From: Hymenobacter aquaticus
Lineage (GTDB): Bacteria; Bacteroidota; Bacteroidia; Cytophagales; Hymenobacteraceae
Length of the DNA: 64,000 bases
Direction: 5' to 3'
Assembly: GCF_004765605.1 (NCBI RefSeq)
Contig: NZ_SRLC01000002.1
Span: forward strand, 1,240,001-1,304,000
Positions 17,229-25,060 of the stretch are shown piece after piece (positions within the stretch are counted from its first letter, which is position 1; every line of letters begins with the position of its first letter). Under the pieces are notes generated by a model. It worked only from the letters and a program-made list of their open reading frames with translations. It was not told the origin of the DNA and did not search any database. Both the position numbers and the translations under genes were made by a program.

Positions 17229-18212
17229 ATGCGTCTAGTTCGTCATCCGGTCCTGTGCAATTACTACGTTACTTACCGGTGCAACGCGCGCTGCTCGTTC
17301 TGCGACATCTGGGAGAAACCTTCGCCCTACATTCAGCTGGCCGACGTGGAGCAGAACCTGCGCGACCTGAAGCGGCTGGGCGTGAGCGTGGTCGATTTCA
17401 CGGGCGGCGAGCCGCTGCTGCACCGGCAGATTCACGAGTTTGTGGGTCTGGCGCACGATATGGGCTTTATCACGACCCTGACCACGAACTGCCTGCTGTA
17501 CCCGAAATACGCCGAAAAGCTGCGGGGTAAGGTCGATATGCTGCACTTCTCGCTCGACGCCTCCGAGAAGGAGGTGCACGACAAAGGCCGCGGCGTGGCC
17601 TGCTACGACTTCGTGCTGGAAAGCATCCGGGTGGCCAAGGAGCTGGGTGAGCGGCCGGATATTCTTTTCACCGTGTTCCGCGAAAACCTGCCCGATCTGG
17701 AGGCCGTGTACCGGGATATTGCCCAGCCCAATGGGCTGATGCTCATCATCAACCCCGCCTTCGAGTACAACAGCGTGGAAACCGGGGAGCAGCTGAGTTC
17801 CGCCGAGCTGGACTACCTCTCGGCTTTCGGCAAAAAGCGGGGCGTGTACCTCAACGAGGCCTTTATTCAGCTGCGCAAGGATGGCGGCAACCACGTGGCC
17901 GCGCCCGTGTGCCGGGCCGCCAGCACCACACTGGTTATTTCGCCCAGCAACGAGCTGGTGGTGCCCTGTTACCACCTGGGCGAGCAGAAGTTTCCCATTG
18001 AGGGCCGGCTGCACGACCTGTACCACTCGCCCGAAGTCGGCCGCATGATTGCCCTGGAAGGCCGCCTGCCGCAGTGCGAGGGCTGCACCATCAACTGCTA
18101 CATGCAGCCTAGCTTCGCCGTCGAAATCAACAAGTACTTCTGGCAGGCCCTGCCCAGCACCCTAAAGTACAACGTGCAAAAAGGCACCTGGAAACGTATG
18201 CTCACCAGGTGA
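17229..18212 (+). CDS. Radical SAM protein with C-terminal SPASM/twitch-like cysteines
   Basis: The 327-residue enzyme binds a [4Fe-4S] cluster through C18, C22 and C25 (CNARCSFC), cleaves S-adenosylmethionine and starts radical chemistry. The VVDFTGGEPLLH motif (GGE SAM-binding) and MLHFSLDA strand are intact. A C-terminal region with Cys in PVCRAAST, VPCYHLG, PQCEGCTINCYM could hold an auxiliary cluster as in the MoaA/PqqE/SPASM group. Longer starts to 17154 lack support; MRLVRHPVLCNYYVTYRCN is the usual beginning. The stop codon lies inside the repeat element that separates it from the gamma carbonic anhydrase gene. The substrate is unknown. Confidence 0.88.
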   Translation: MRLVRHPVLCNYYVTYRCNARCSFCDIWEKPSPYIQLADVEQNLRDLKRLGVSVVDFTGGEPLLHRQIHEFVGLAHDMGFITTLTTNCLLYPKYAEKLRGKVDMLHFSLDASEKEVHDKGRGVACYDFVLESIRVAKELGERPDILFTVFRENLPDLEAVYRDIAQPNGLMLIINPAFEYNSVETGEQLSSAELDYLSAFGKKRGVYLNEAFIQLRKDGGNHVAAPVCRAASTTLVISPSNELVVPCYHLGEQKFPIEGRLHDLYHSPEVGRMIALEGRLPQCEGCTINCYMQPSFAVEINKYFWQALPSTLKYNVQKGTWKRMLTR

Positions 18213-18336
18213 GATGGTGAAGTGGTGAGATGGTGAGTTTTTCGTTCCGGTGGCGCGTGTTGCGCCAATGGCGCAGCTTGAACAACAACTCACCAGTTCA
18301 CCACCTCACTATTTCACCACTTCACCATCTCACCAC
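18201..18336. repeat. Inverted array of 8-nt GTGAGATG/CTCACCAT units (copy 1)
   Basis: The left arm is GTGAGATG GTGAAGTG GTGAGATG GTGAG (18210-18238) and includes the radical SAM stop codon. The right arm is a run of CTCACCA, TTCACCAC, CTCACTAT and similar units (18289-18336) ending at the next ATG. The core between them (TTCGTTCCGGTGGCGCG ... CGCCAATGGCGC) resembles the core of the copy at 49247-49375. Confidence 0.85.
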
Positions 18337-18855
18337 ATGCCTGCTCTGATTCTGCCCGTTCACGGTATTTTGCCCATGCTGGGCGCCAATTGCTTTGTGG
18401 CCGACAATGCCACCATCATCGGCGACGTGGAGCTGGGGGCCGACTGCACCGTGTGGTTTAACGCCGTTATTCGCGGCGACGTCAACCGCATCCGGATTGG
18501 CGACAAAACCAACATTCAGGATGGAGCGGTGCTGCACTGCACTTACCAGAAAGCCGCTACCACCGTGGGCTCCCGGGTCAGTATCGGGCACAAAGCCATT
18601 GTGCACGGCTGCACCATCCAGGACGACGTGCTCATCGGCATGGGCGCCATCGTGATGGACAACGCGGTGGTGGGGCAGGGTTGCATCGTGGCGGCCGGAG
18701 CCGTGGTGCTGGAAAACACGCAGTGTGAGCCCGGCTACCTCTACGCTGGGGTACCGGCCCGCAAAATCAAGCCCGTCACGGAGGAGCAGCGCGCCAACCT
18801 GGCCCGCACGGCCGACAACTACGTGCTCTACGCCAGCTGGCTACGGCCGGAATGA
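18337..18855 (+). CDS. Gamma-class carbonic anhydrase-like hexapeptide protein
   Basis: The 172-residue protein is a left-handed beta-helix trimer of the YrdA/PaaY/gamma-carbonic-anhydrase family. The hexapeptide repeats run from about residue 15 to 150 (for example IIGDVELGADCTVW, IGDKTNIQDGAVLH, VLIGMGAIVMDNAVV). The three zinc-binding histidines are H67, H85 and H90 (LHCTY; SIGHKAIVHG). Starts upstream of the ATG at 18337 would translate the repeat arm and are rejected. The enzyme may hydrate CO2 or act on a CoA-like substrate; family members differ and the catalytic Glu was not assigned. Confidence 0.9.
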   Translation: MPALILPVHGILPMLGANCFVADNATIIGDVELGADCTVWFNAVIRGDVNRIRIGDKTNIQDGAVLHCTYQKAATTVGSRVSIGHKAIVHGCTIQDDVLIGMGAIVMDNAVVGQGCIVAAGAVVLENTQCEPGYLYAGVPARKIKPVTEEQRANLARTADNYVLYASWLRPE

Positions 18856-18876
18856 AGCCTGCCGGCACGTAATGCA

Positions 18877-18908
18877 AAAGGCCCGGCTGCTCAGCAGTCG
18901 GGCCTTTT
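18877..18908. terminator. Bidirectional terminator between convergent genes
   Basis: AAAAGGCCCG and CGGGCCTTTT enclose a smaller CTGCT/AGCAG hairpin. Confidence 0.85.
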
Positions 18909-18929
18909 GCGTTGGGTAGCTTTGGGCAA

Positions 18930-20258
18930 TTACAGGCTCAGGGCCTCGTCGGTGGTTTCGCGCTCCTCGCGGGTGGTCACGCGCAGCTGCACCAGCTCCA
19001 CGGCCCGGCGGGAGCGTTTCAGCACCCGAAACTCGTAGTTGTCGAGCACGGCCACGTCGCCGACTTCCGGAATGTTGCCGTAGATGACGTTGAGCAAGCC
19101 GCCCACCGTTTCGTAGTCGTCGCCCTCGGGCAGGGGGAAGGGCAGGTACTCGTTGGCGTCGGAAATGGGAGTGGCGGTGTTCACGCGGTAGTCGGTTTCC
19201 GAAACCTTCTCCACCACCGGCACCTCGTTGTCGTACTCGTCCTGGATTTCGCCGACCAGCTCCTCCATAATGTCCTCGATGGTAACGATGCCGCTGACGC
19301 CGCCAAACTCGTCCGAGACGATGGCCATGTGCGTGTGCTTGCGCTGAAACTGGCGCAGCAGGCGGTTGATTTTCTTGGTTTCGGGCACGAAGTAGGCCGG
19401 CCGCATGATCTTCGACAGCACGATGGGCTCGTTGCGCCGGATGATTTGCAGCAGATCCTTCACGTAGAGCACGCCCACGATGTTGTCGATGTTGTCTTCG
19501 AACACCGGGATGCGCGAATAGCCCTCATTGTACACGATTTCCAGGATGCTGTCCTGGGGCGTGTCCACGTCGATGGCCGAGAGCTTGGTGCGGGGCACCA
19601 TAATCTGCTTCACCATCCGGTCGTTGAACTGAAACACGTTCTCGATCAGCTCGTGCTCCGAATCCTGGATTTCCCCGCTCTGCTTGCTTTGGTCCAGCAG
19701 CAGGCGCAGCTCGTCGGCCGAGTGGGCCTCGGGGCCGTGCGTTACCTGCCCGCCAAAGAGCCCGGCCACCATGTTCGACAGCGTGTTGAGCAGCACGATG
19801 AAGGGGTAGGTAATCTTGGCGAAGGCCCACAGCGGCACGGCAATGGCTATCGTAGTGGTTTCCGGCTTCTGAATGGCCAGCACTTTGGGGGCCTGCTCGC
19901 CGAGCACGATGTGCAGAATGGTGATGATGGAAAACGAGGTGACCAGCGAAATCTGGTGCACCACGGTGGGCGTCATCGTAATGCCAAACTGGTCGATAAT
20001 GGCCATCACGATTTCCGCCACCACGCTTTCCCCGATCCAACCCAGGGCCAGGGAGGCCAGCGTAATGCCGAGCTGGGTGGCCGAGAGGTAGAAGTTCAAA
20101 TCGTGCAGCATGCTCTGCACGAGCTTGGCCAGCCGGTTGCCGCTCTGCGCTTTTATGTCGATCTGGGAGACTCGAACTTTGACGAAGGCAAACTCTGCTG
20201 CCACAAAAAAGCCGTTCAGCAATACCAGCAGAACGGTAAGAAGGATATTTAAGGCCAT
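18930..20258 (-). CDS. CNNM/CorC-family (DUF21-CBS-CorC_HlyC) transporter
   Basis: The 442-residue inner-membrane protein belongs to the CNNM/CorC family, linked to Mg2+ or other divalent-cation efflux (older name: hemolysin family). Residues 1-185 are the DUF21 domain with about four membrane segments and the ATQLGITLASLALGW and ILGEQAPK-like (LHIVLGEQAPK) motifs. Two CBS domains follow (about 200-325; MVPRTKLSAIDVDTP, DEFGGVSGIVTIEDIMEELV), then a C-terminal CorC_HlyC domain (NEYLPFPLPEGDDYETVGGLL). The start at 20258 is chosen because the longer frame to 20303 overlaps the -7 box. It is monocistronic. Confidence 0.9.
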   Translation of the reverse strand: MALNILLTVLLVLLNGFFVAAEFAFVKVRVSQIDIKAQSGNRLAKLVQSMLHDLNFYLSATQLGITLASLALGWIGESVVAEIVMAIIDQFGITMTPTVVHQISLVTSFSIITILHIVLGEQAPKVLAIQKPETTTIAIAVPLWAFAKITYPFIVLLNTLSNMVAGLFGGQVTHGPEAHSADELRLLLDQSKQSGEIQDSEHELIENVFQFNDRMVKQIMVPRTKLSAIDVDTPQDSILEIVYNEGYSRIPVFEDNIDNIVGVLYVKDLLQIIRRNEPIVLSKIMRPAYFVPETKKINRLLRQFQRKHTHMAIVSDEFGGVSGIVTIEDIMEELVGEIQDEYDNEVPVVEKVSETDYRVNTATPISDANEYLPFPLPEGDDYETVGGLLNVIYGNIPEVGDVAVLDNYEFRVLKRSRRAVELVQLRVTTREERETTDEALSL

Positions 20259-20302
20259 AGATCCGGGGGTCGGGCTCACGCGGCCCAGCTCCCTTGGTAC
20301 CA

Positions 20303-20310
20303 CAAAAGTA
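20303..20310 (-). promoter_or_regulatory. -7 box for the CNNM/CorC gene
   Basis: On the minus strand TACTTTTG matches TAnnTTTG exactly and lies 44 bases before the chosen ATG at 20258. Confidence 0.6.
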
Positions 20311-20356
20311 CGAGTTTCTGTCCAAGCGGTTCCGGCTCAGTTTCTATTCGGGCTCC

Positions 20357-20375
20357 GGGGCGGGCCGTATATGGG
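20357..20375 (+). repeat. Second copy of the 19-nt motif found at 2931-2949
   Basis: GGGGCGGGCCGTATATGGG is identical to 2931-2949 and sits between the divergent CNNM/CorC and DsbD genes. In both places CCGG follows within about 12 bases. Confidence 0.6.
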
Positions 20376-20484
20376 TATTCAGACCGGCTTCCGGGCCCGG
20401 TAAGCAGCCCTGATAATAAGATTGTGACACTTCCTGCCGTACTTTGTTTATTCTCCAACGTCGTCGTTGCTCTAATTCTGCTTC

Positions 20485-22698
20485 ATGCTTTTTCTTAAAA
20501 AACTAGTGCTGCCGCTCTGGCTTTTGCTTCTATTGGTGGGCAATGCCACGGCGCAGGTGCTTACCCCGGCCAAGCTCAGCACTGCCCTCAGTCAGCCCAC
20601 GGCCAAGGTAGGCGAGGAGCTGGACGTCATCGTCAACGCCCGTATCGAGAATACCTGGCACCTCTACGCCACCGACTTCGACCCCGACCTGGGGCCCACG
20701 GTATTCGCCTTCACTTTCGCCAAGAGCCCCGGCTACGCGCTGGTGGGCAAGCCCAAGTCGGTAGGGGCCAAAAAGAAGTTTGACGACGTGTTTAAAGGCG
20801 ACGTCACCTACTTCGAAAAAACCGGCCAGATCCGGCAGCGCATCCGGGTGTTGCAGCCCGGTCCGCTCACCATCAAGGCCGACGTGGAGTACCAGAGCTG
20901 CACCGACGTAGACGGCCGCTGCATTCCCGGCAACGAGACGCTGAGCTTCGGCCCCATTGAAGTAACGGGCCCGGCGGCCGCCCCCGCCGCGGCCAGCCCG
21001 GCCACCGGCGCCGTGGTGCCCGCCGCTACTCCCGAGCCCGGCGCTGCCGCCGCTCCAGCCACTGCCGCCTTGCCCGCCGCTGCCACTCCCGATACTGCCG
21101 CTCCCGTAGCCGTAGCTTCCGCTGACACCGCCGCCCGCCCGGCCGGCACCACCGCAACCGTAACCGCCGCCACTACCTCGGAAACGGGTGCTACGCTGGC
21201 TGCCGGGGCATCCAATCAGCCGGCCGGTACGGGCCTGAGCCTGTGGAAATACCTGCTGCTGGCCTTCGGGGCCGGTTTGGTGGCCGTGCTCATGCCCTGC
21301 GTGTACCCGATGCTGCCCATGACGGTATCCTACTTCACCAGCAACAGCCGCAGCCGGGGCGAGGCCATCAGTAAGGCCCTCGTCTACGGCCTGTCCATTA
21401 TCAGCATCTACACCGGGGTCGGGGTGGTGCTCAGCCTGCTGTTCGGGGCCGATGCGGCCAACGTTATCAGCTCGCACTGGCTACCCAATCTGCTGTCCTT
21501 CGTAATTTTTCTGGTGTTCGGCATGTCGTTTCTGGGCATGTTCGAAATCAACGCGCCGAGCAGCCTGGTGAACAAAGTCGACGCGCAGGCTGACAAAGGC
21601 GGCTGGTCGGGGCTGTTCTTCATGGCGGCCACGCTGGTGCTGGTGTCGTTTTCGTGCACCGTGCCCATCGTGGGCTCGGTGGCCATTGCGGCGGCCAACG
21701 GCGAGCTGCTGCGCCCCACGCTGGGCATGCTGGCCTTCTCCACGGCCTTCGCGCTGCCCTTCGTGCTGTTTGCCCTGTTCCCCACCTGGCTGAAGTCGAT
21801 GCCGCGCTCCGGCGGCTGGCTCAACACCCTGAAGGTGGTGCTGGGCTTCGTGGAGCTGGGCATGGCCTTCAAGTTCCTGAGCTCCGCCGATTTGTCGTAC
21901 CATTGGGGCCTGTTGCCCCGGCCGGTGTTCCTGGCCATCTGGATTGTGCTGGCCGGCCTGCTGGGCATGTACCTGCTGGGCAAGATCCGCCTGCCCCACG
22001 ACAGCGAGACTACCCGCGTAAGCGTACCGCACCTGCTGCTGGCCGCCGTGGCCCTGTCCTTTATGCTGTATATGGTGCCCGGCTTGTTTGGCGCCCCGCT
22101 CAACGGGTTATCGGCCCTGGCCCCGCCCGCTACCCGCCAGGATTTTGCCTGGCAAACCAGCGGCTCAACGGCCGGAACTGCGCCCGGCTCGGCCCTGTGC
22201 TCTACCCCGCGCTTCGCCGATAAGCTGGAGCTGCCCCACAACCTGGACGGCTATTTCACGCTGCAGGAGGCTCTGGTGTGCGCCCGGCAGCAAAACAAGC
22301 CCATCTTCGTCGACTTCACGGGCCACAACTGTGGCAATTGTCGCGTGATGGAAGCCTCGGTGTGGAGCGACCCCCGCGTGCTGAAACACCTGCAGAACGA
22401 CTTCATCCTCGTGGCTCTCTATGCCGACGATAAAACGGAGCTGCCCGCCAGCCAGTGGTACACTTCCACCCGCGACCAGCGGGTCAAGAAAACGCTGGGG
22501 GAACAAAATCTGGACTTTCAGATCAGCCGCTTCAACATGAATGCCCAGCCGTACTACGTGCTGCTCGACCCGGCCAGCACCCTCGAAAAGCCGGTGCTGC
22601 TGACTTCGGCCGTGGCCTACGAGTCGGACGTGAACAAGTTTATTCAGTTCCTGGAAACTGGGTTGGCCCGCTACCACCAGCCCGTTGCCAAGCGCTAA
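20485..22698 (+). CDS. dsbD: DsbD-type thiol:disulfide interchange protein
   Basis: DsbD passes electrons from cytoplasmic thioredoxin across the inner membrane to periplasmic thiol proteins. The 737 residues follow the family order. A signal peptide (about 1-24) leads to an N-terminal DsbD-alpha-like domain with C139 and C146 (SCTDVDGRC). An Ala/Pro/Thr-rich linker at about 162-250 is much longer than usual. The membrane domain (about 252-530) has the redox pair C272 (MPCVYPM) and C391 (FSCTVP), and the C-terminal thioredoxin-like domain carries C616-G-N-C619. The low-complexity linker is the odd feature. A thioredoxin gene, the likely electron donor, lies at 25122. Confidence 0.93.
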   Translation: MLFLKKLVLPLWLLLLLVGNATAQVLTPAKLSTALSQPTAKVGEELDVIVNARIENTWHLYATDFDPDLGPTVFAFTFAKSPGYALVGKPKSVGAKKKFDDVFKGDVTYFEKTGQIRQRIRVLQPGPLTIKADVEYQSCTDVDGRCIPGNETLSFGPIEVTGPAAAPAAASPATGAVVPAATPEPGAAAAPATAALPAAATPDTAAPVAVASADTAARPAGTTATVTAATTSETGATLAAGASNQPAGTGLSLWKYLLLAFGAGLVAVLMPCVYPMLPMTVSYFTSNSRSRGEAISKALVYGLSIISIYTGVGVVLSLLFGADAANVISSHWLPNLLSFVIFLVFGMSFLGMFEINAPSSLVNKVDAQADKGGWSGLFFMAATLVLVSFSCTVPIVGSVAIAAANGELLRPTLGMLAFSTAFALPFVLFALFPTWLKSMPRSGGWLNTLKVVLGFVELGMAFKFLSSADLSYHWGLLPRPVFLAIWIVLAGLLGMYLLGKIRLPHDSETTRVSVPHLLLAAVALSFMLYMVPGLFGAPLNGLSALAPPATRQDFAWQTSGSTAGTAPGSALCSTPRFADKLELPHNLDGYFTLQEALVCARQQNKPIFVDFTGHNCGNCRVMEASVWSDPRVLKHLQNDFILVALYADDKTELPASQWYTSTRDQRVKKTLGEQNLDFQISRFNMNAQPYYVLLDPASTLEKPVLLTSAVAYESDVNKFIQFLETGLARYHQPVAKR

Positions 22699-22971
22699 CT
22701 GTGGCGCCAAAACGGCGTCGCGGTGCCTGGGGGGCGTTTCTTGCGCGCGCCAGGTACCGCGCACGGAAAGCTAGCCACGGCCCACCGAAGCTTATTCGTT
22801 GGGCCGTGGTGCTTTAAGGATAGGCCCGGCCGGATATTACCTCCCGCAGCGACTGCGCACTGGGGTTTTTATGGCCGGGCTACTACTTTGTAGGGTTTTT
22901 TAGTTTTCTTTGCACCCGATTGGAGTACGCAAGCGCCGAACTGAATGCTTCTGTAGCAGCCTGTTAAACAC
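22699..22971. other. Intergenic region after dsbD
   Basis: There is no gene. A ten-base inverted repeat CCACGGCCCA/TGGGCCGTGG (22775-22809) with weak inner pairing may terminate dsbD, although no clear T run follows. The rest (22810-22971) shows T-rich patches but nothing I can name. Confidence 0.4.
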
Positions 22972-23002
22972 AGAAAAGGCTGCACCCACCCAGATGCAGC
23001 CT
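22972..23002 (-). terminator. Terminator hairpin of the tRNA-like RNA
   Basis: AGGCTGCA pairs with TGCAGCCT around TCTGGGTGGG, followed on the minus strand by TTTTCT. Confidence 0.75.
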
Positions 23003-23211
23003 CTTGAATGAGGACGCACCCACCCAGATACGTCCCGGTTTTTCCCTCCTCACATTATCCAACCAATCAGCTGTAGAAGAAGGGTTCGAACCTCCACGGT
23101 GTAGTTAGCCGGCCGCCGGACCAGTTTCTCCCAATTCACCACCCCCGAGAGAGGAGGGCATGTCTGCCAGTTTCATCATCCTACAAGATGCCAACACCGT
23201 CTGCGTTGGAT
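22972..23211 (-). ncRNA. Structured non-coding RNA with a tRNA-like domain and twin 3' hairpins
   Basis: On the minus strand a -7 box (23224-23217) would start transcription near 23211, exactly where ATCCAAC begins; this pairs with GTTGGAT at 23063-23057. Inside, 23185-23072 folds as a cloverleaf. The acceptor is TGTAGGA/TTCTACA, the D arm ATG-AAACTGGCAGA-CAT, and the anticodon arm CCCTC-CTCTCTC-GGGGG. A 46-nt variable region is closed by TGGTG/CACCG, and the T arm is GGAGG-TTCGAAC-CCTTC. Two hairpins with the identical loop ATCTGGGTGGGTG follow (23035-23012 and 23002-22977); the second, with TTTTCT after it, is a terminator. A true tRNA is unlikely because the anticodon loop is pyrimidine-only and the domain is embedded in a longer transcript. 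Confidence 0.7.
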
Positions 23212-23216
23212 TGTAA

Positions 23217-23224
23217 CAAATTTA
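23217..23224 (-). promoter_or_regulatory. -7 box of the tRNA-like RNA
   Basis: TAAATTTG on the minus strand matches TAnnTTTG; its spacing predicts a transcription start near 23211, the first base of the closing stem. Confidence 0.6.
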
Positions 23225-23298
23225 GTATTTGGATTGAATAAATAAAATAATGACAGGTATATGGCATAATATTTACATACTTTTTATTAATAACCACC

Positions 23299-23306
23299 AA
23301 TGTTTG
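23299..23306 (+). promoter_or_regulatory. Possible -7 box for the Lrp-type regulator
   Basis: AATGTTTG, one mismatch from TAnnTTTG, lies 27 bases before the ATG within an A+T-rich stretch (23215-23333) shared with the divergent RNA promoter. Confidence 0.4.
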
Positions 23307-23333
23307 CGAAATAGGCAATCAACCCGCTGAAAA

Positions 23334-23798
23334 ATGGCCCGTAATTACGAACTTGACGACACCGACCGCAAAATATTGTCTCTTCTGATTGAAGACGCCA
23401 AAATCCCCTACACCGAAATTGCCCGCAAAGTGCATGTTTCGGGCGGCACTGTGCACGTGCGCATGGCCCGTCTCGAGGAGCTAGGCATCGTGAAGGGTGC
23501 TACGCTAAAGATAGATTATCAGAAGCTGGGCTACGGCGTCAGCGCTTTTCTGGGGATTTACCTGCTGAAAAGCTCGGTGTATGCCAGCGTGGTAGAACAG
23601 CTGCGCGAGATTCCGGAAGTGGTCAGCATCCATTTTACTACCGGCGCCTACGGCGTGTTTGCCCGCCTGGTGTGCCGCGACACGCAGCACCTGCGCGACG
23701 TGCTCCACGACCGGGTGCAGCTCATTGAGGGCATTGAGCGGACCGAAACGCTGATTTCGCTGGAAGAAAACCTGAACCGCGCTATCCAGCTCCAGTAA
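23334..23798 (+). CDS. Lrp/AsnC-family transcriptional regulator
   Basis: The 154-residue protein is a feast/famine regulator that senses amino acids or related effectors and binds DNA as an oligomer. The N-terminal winged helix-turn-helix is at about 8-60 (LDDTDRKILSLLIEDAKIPY, then VHVSGGTVHVRMARLEELG). The C-terminal RAM/ASNC effector domain (about 66-150) carries FLGIYLLKSSVYASVVEQL, HFTTGAYGVFARLVC and IERTETLISLEE. The N-terminal MARNYELDDTDRKIL is typical of the Bacteroidota subgroup. It is divergent from the tRNA-like RNA and may regulate it or itself from the shared 120-bp region; that is inference. Confidence 0.92.
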   Translation: MARNYELDDTDRKILSLLIEDAKIPYTEIARKVHVSGGTVHVRMARLEELGIVKGATLKIDYQKLGYGVSAFLGIYLLKSSVYASVVEQLREIPEVVSIHFTTGAYGVFARLVCRDTQHLRDVLHDRVQLIEGIERTETLISLEENLNRAIQLQ

Positions 23799-23821
23799 GG
23801 GCCGCCGCGTGCGCCTGACCG

Positions 23822-23863
23822 AAGGGCAGCCTGCCGGAAAGCTTTCCGGCGGGCTGCCCTTTT
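23822..23863. terminator. Terminator after the Lrp-type gene
   Basis: AAGGGCAGCC pairs with GGCTGCCCTT, and the inner GCCGGAAA/TTTCCGGC continues the stem; TTTT follows. Confidence 0.85.
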
Positions 23864-24017
23864 GTGCGCATAAGCCCGAACCAGTTACCCGTCACGGGAA
23901 AGTGCTTATCGGCGGGTAATTCTGTATTTTTCCTGGAAACCGTGCGCCGCTTTCCGCAGTATAGACAGGAGCCGTGCCGGAGTACAATAGTTGAGAGAAT
24001 GACTGGTATCCCGGTAC

Positions 24018-24048
24018 TTGGCTATCAGCGAGTAAGTAGGTATCTTTC
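24018..24048 (+). promoter_or_regulatory. Promoter for the MORN/TonB gene
   Basis: TTGG at 24018-24021 and TATCTTTC at 24041-24048 are separated by 19 bases; the ATG is at 24075. Confidence 0.45.
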
Positions 24049-24074
24049 CTTCACTGATTTTTATCCGGGAGTCT

Positions 24075-25034
24075 ATGAAAGCGCTTCTCTTTGCATTTTT
24101 AGCGGCTACGGCCTGCGCTCCTGTCGTCCGGGCCCAAAGCCTGCCCGCCGTCTACCTGAATGCCCGGGACGAAGAAACCGTACCTGATAGCGCCACGCAC
24201 TACCGCATCGTGGACCGCAAAAAGGGGGAAAGCGGCTACGCCATGCGCGACTACGCCCTGAATGGCACCCTGCTGCTGCGCGGCACCCTCACCGGCTTGG
24301 AGCCCTCAGTGCGCCACGGGCTCTTTACCTGGTACCATCCCAATGGCAACAAGGCCGGCCAGGTACACTACCACAACGACGAGGCCAACGGCGTGTACGT
24401 GTCGTGGTACGAGGATGGCAAAGTAAGCCAGCGGGGCGAGTACGCCGATGGGCAGCGTGTCGGCAAGTGGATCAGTGTGCACCGCAACGGGCAGAAGCGC
24501 TCCGAAGGCACCTACGTGGCCAGCCGCCCCCACGGCGAGTGGCGCTATTACTACGATACGGGCCAGCTCAGCGCCATCGAGAAGCTCGACAACGGGCGCA
24601 GTACCAACCTGAAGTTTTTTAACCTCGACGGAGAGCTGTACGCCGGGGCCCCGCGCCGGCGGCAGTCGGCCGAGTTTCCCGGTGGCCAGGCGGCCCTGAT
24701 GCAGTACCTGGCCCGCAATACCGTGTACTCGAAAGCAGCCCGCCGCAAGAACATTACCGGCAAGGTGTACGTGTCGTACACGGTGGGCGAAGACGGGCGG
24801 GTGAGCCAGGTGCGCGTGGTGCGCGGCCTGGCCCCGGAGGTCGACATCGAAGCCCGGCGCGTGGTGGCCGCGCTGCCGGCCTTCCGGCCGGGCCGCGAGT
24901 ACAACGTGCCCACGGCCATGACCTACACGCTGCCCATTATGTTTGCTCCCAACTTCAAGCTGTTTGGCGGCGTGAAAGCCACCCAGACGCCCCCGACCGA
25001 GGCGCGGGCCGGCAACCCCGATGAGAGCTTCTAG
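24075..25034 (+). CDS. Secreted MORN-repeat protein with TonB C-terminal domain
   Basis: The 319-residue protein has a signal peptide cleaved near VRA-Q (20/21). Residues 75-185 hold toxin-antitoxin YwqK/MORN-type repeats (GLFTWYHPNGNKAG, GVYVSWYEDGKVSQRGEY, GKWISVHRNGQKRSEGTY, GEWRYYYDTGQL). Residues 205-300 are a TonB C-terminal domain (FPGGQAALMQYLARN, GKVYVSYTVGEDGRV). Classic TonB has an N-terminal membrane anchor and a Pro-rich spacer, both absent here. The protein is therefore probably periplasmic or outer-membrane associated rather than a working energy transducer. It has its own promoter and a shared terminator with trxA. Confidence 0.85.
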   Translation: MKALLFAFLAATACAPVVRAQSLPAVYLNARDEETVPDSATHYRIVDRKKGESGYAMRDYALNGTLLLRGTLTGLEPSVRHGLFTWYHPNGNKAGQVHYHNDEANGVYVSWYEDGKVSQRGEYADGQRVGKWISVHRNGQKRSEGTYVASRPHGEWRYYYDTGQLSAIEKLDNGRSTNLKFFNLDGELYAGAPRRRQSAEFPGGQAALMQYLARNTVYSKAARRKNITGKVYVSYTVGEDGRVSQVRVVRGLAPEVDIEARRVVAALPAFRPGREYNVPTAMTYTLPIMFAPNFKLFGGVKATQTPPTEARAGNPDESF

Positions 25035-25060
25035 CGTTGCCAGCCAGTCTGGCGCGCACG

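Noticed and set aside
23072..23185. A functional tRNA-Leu or tRNA-Glu gene
   Set aside because: The anticodon loop is CTCTCTC with U at position 37, the variable arm is 46 nt, and the domain is enclosed in a longer stem with no separate promoter.
22972..23211. tmRNA, RNase P RNA or SRP RNA
   Set aside because: No tag reading frame or CCA-ending alanine-type acceptor, no conserved RNase P core words and no SRP tetraloop helix were seen.
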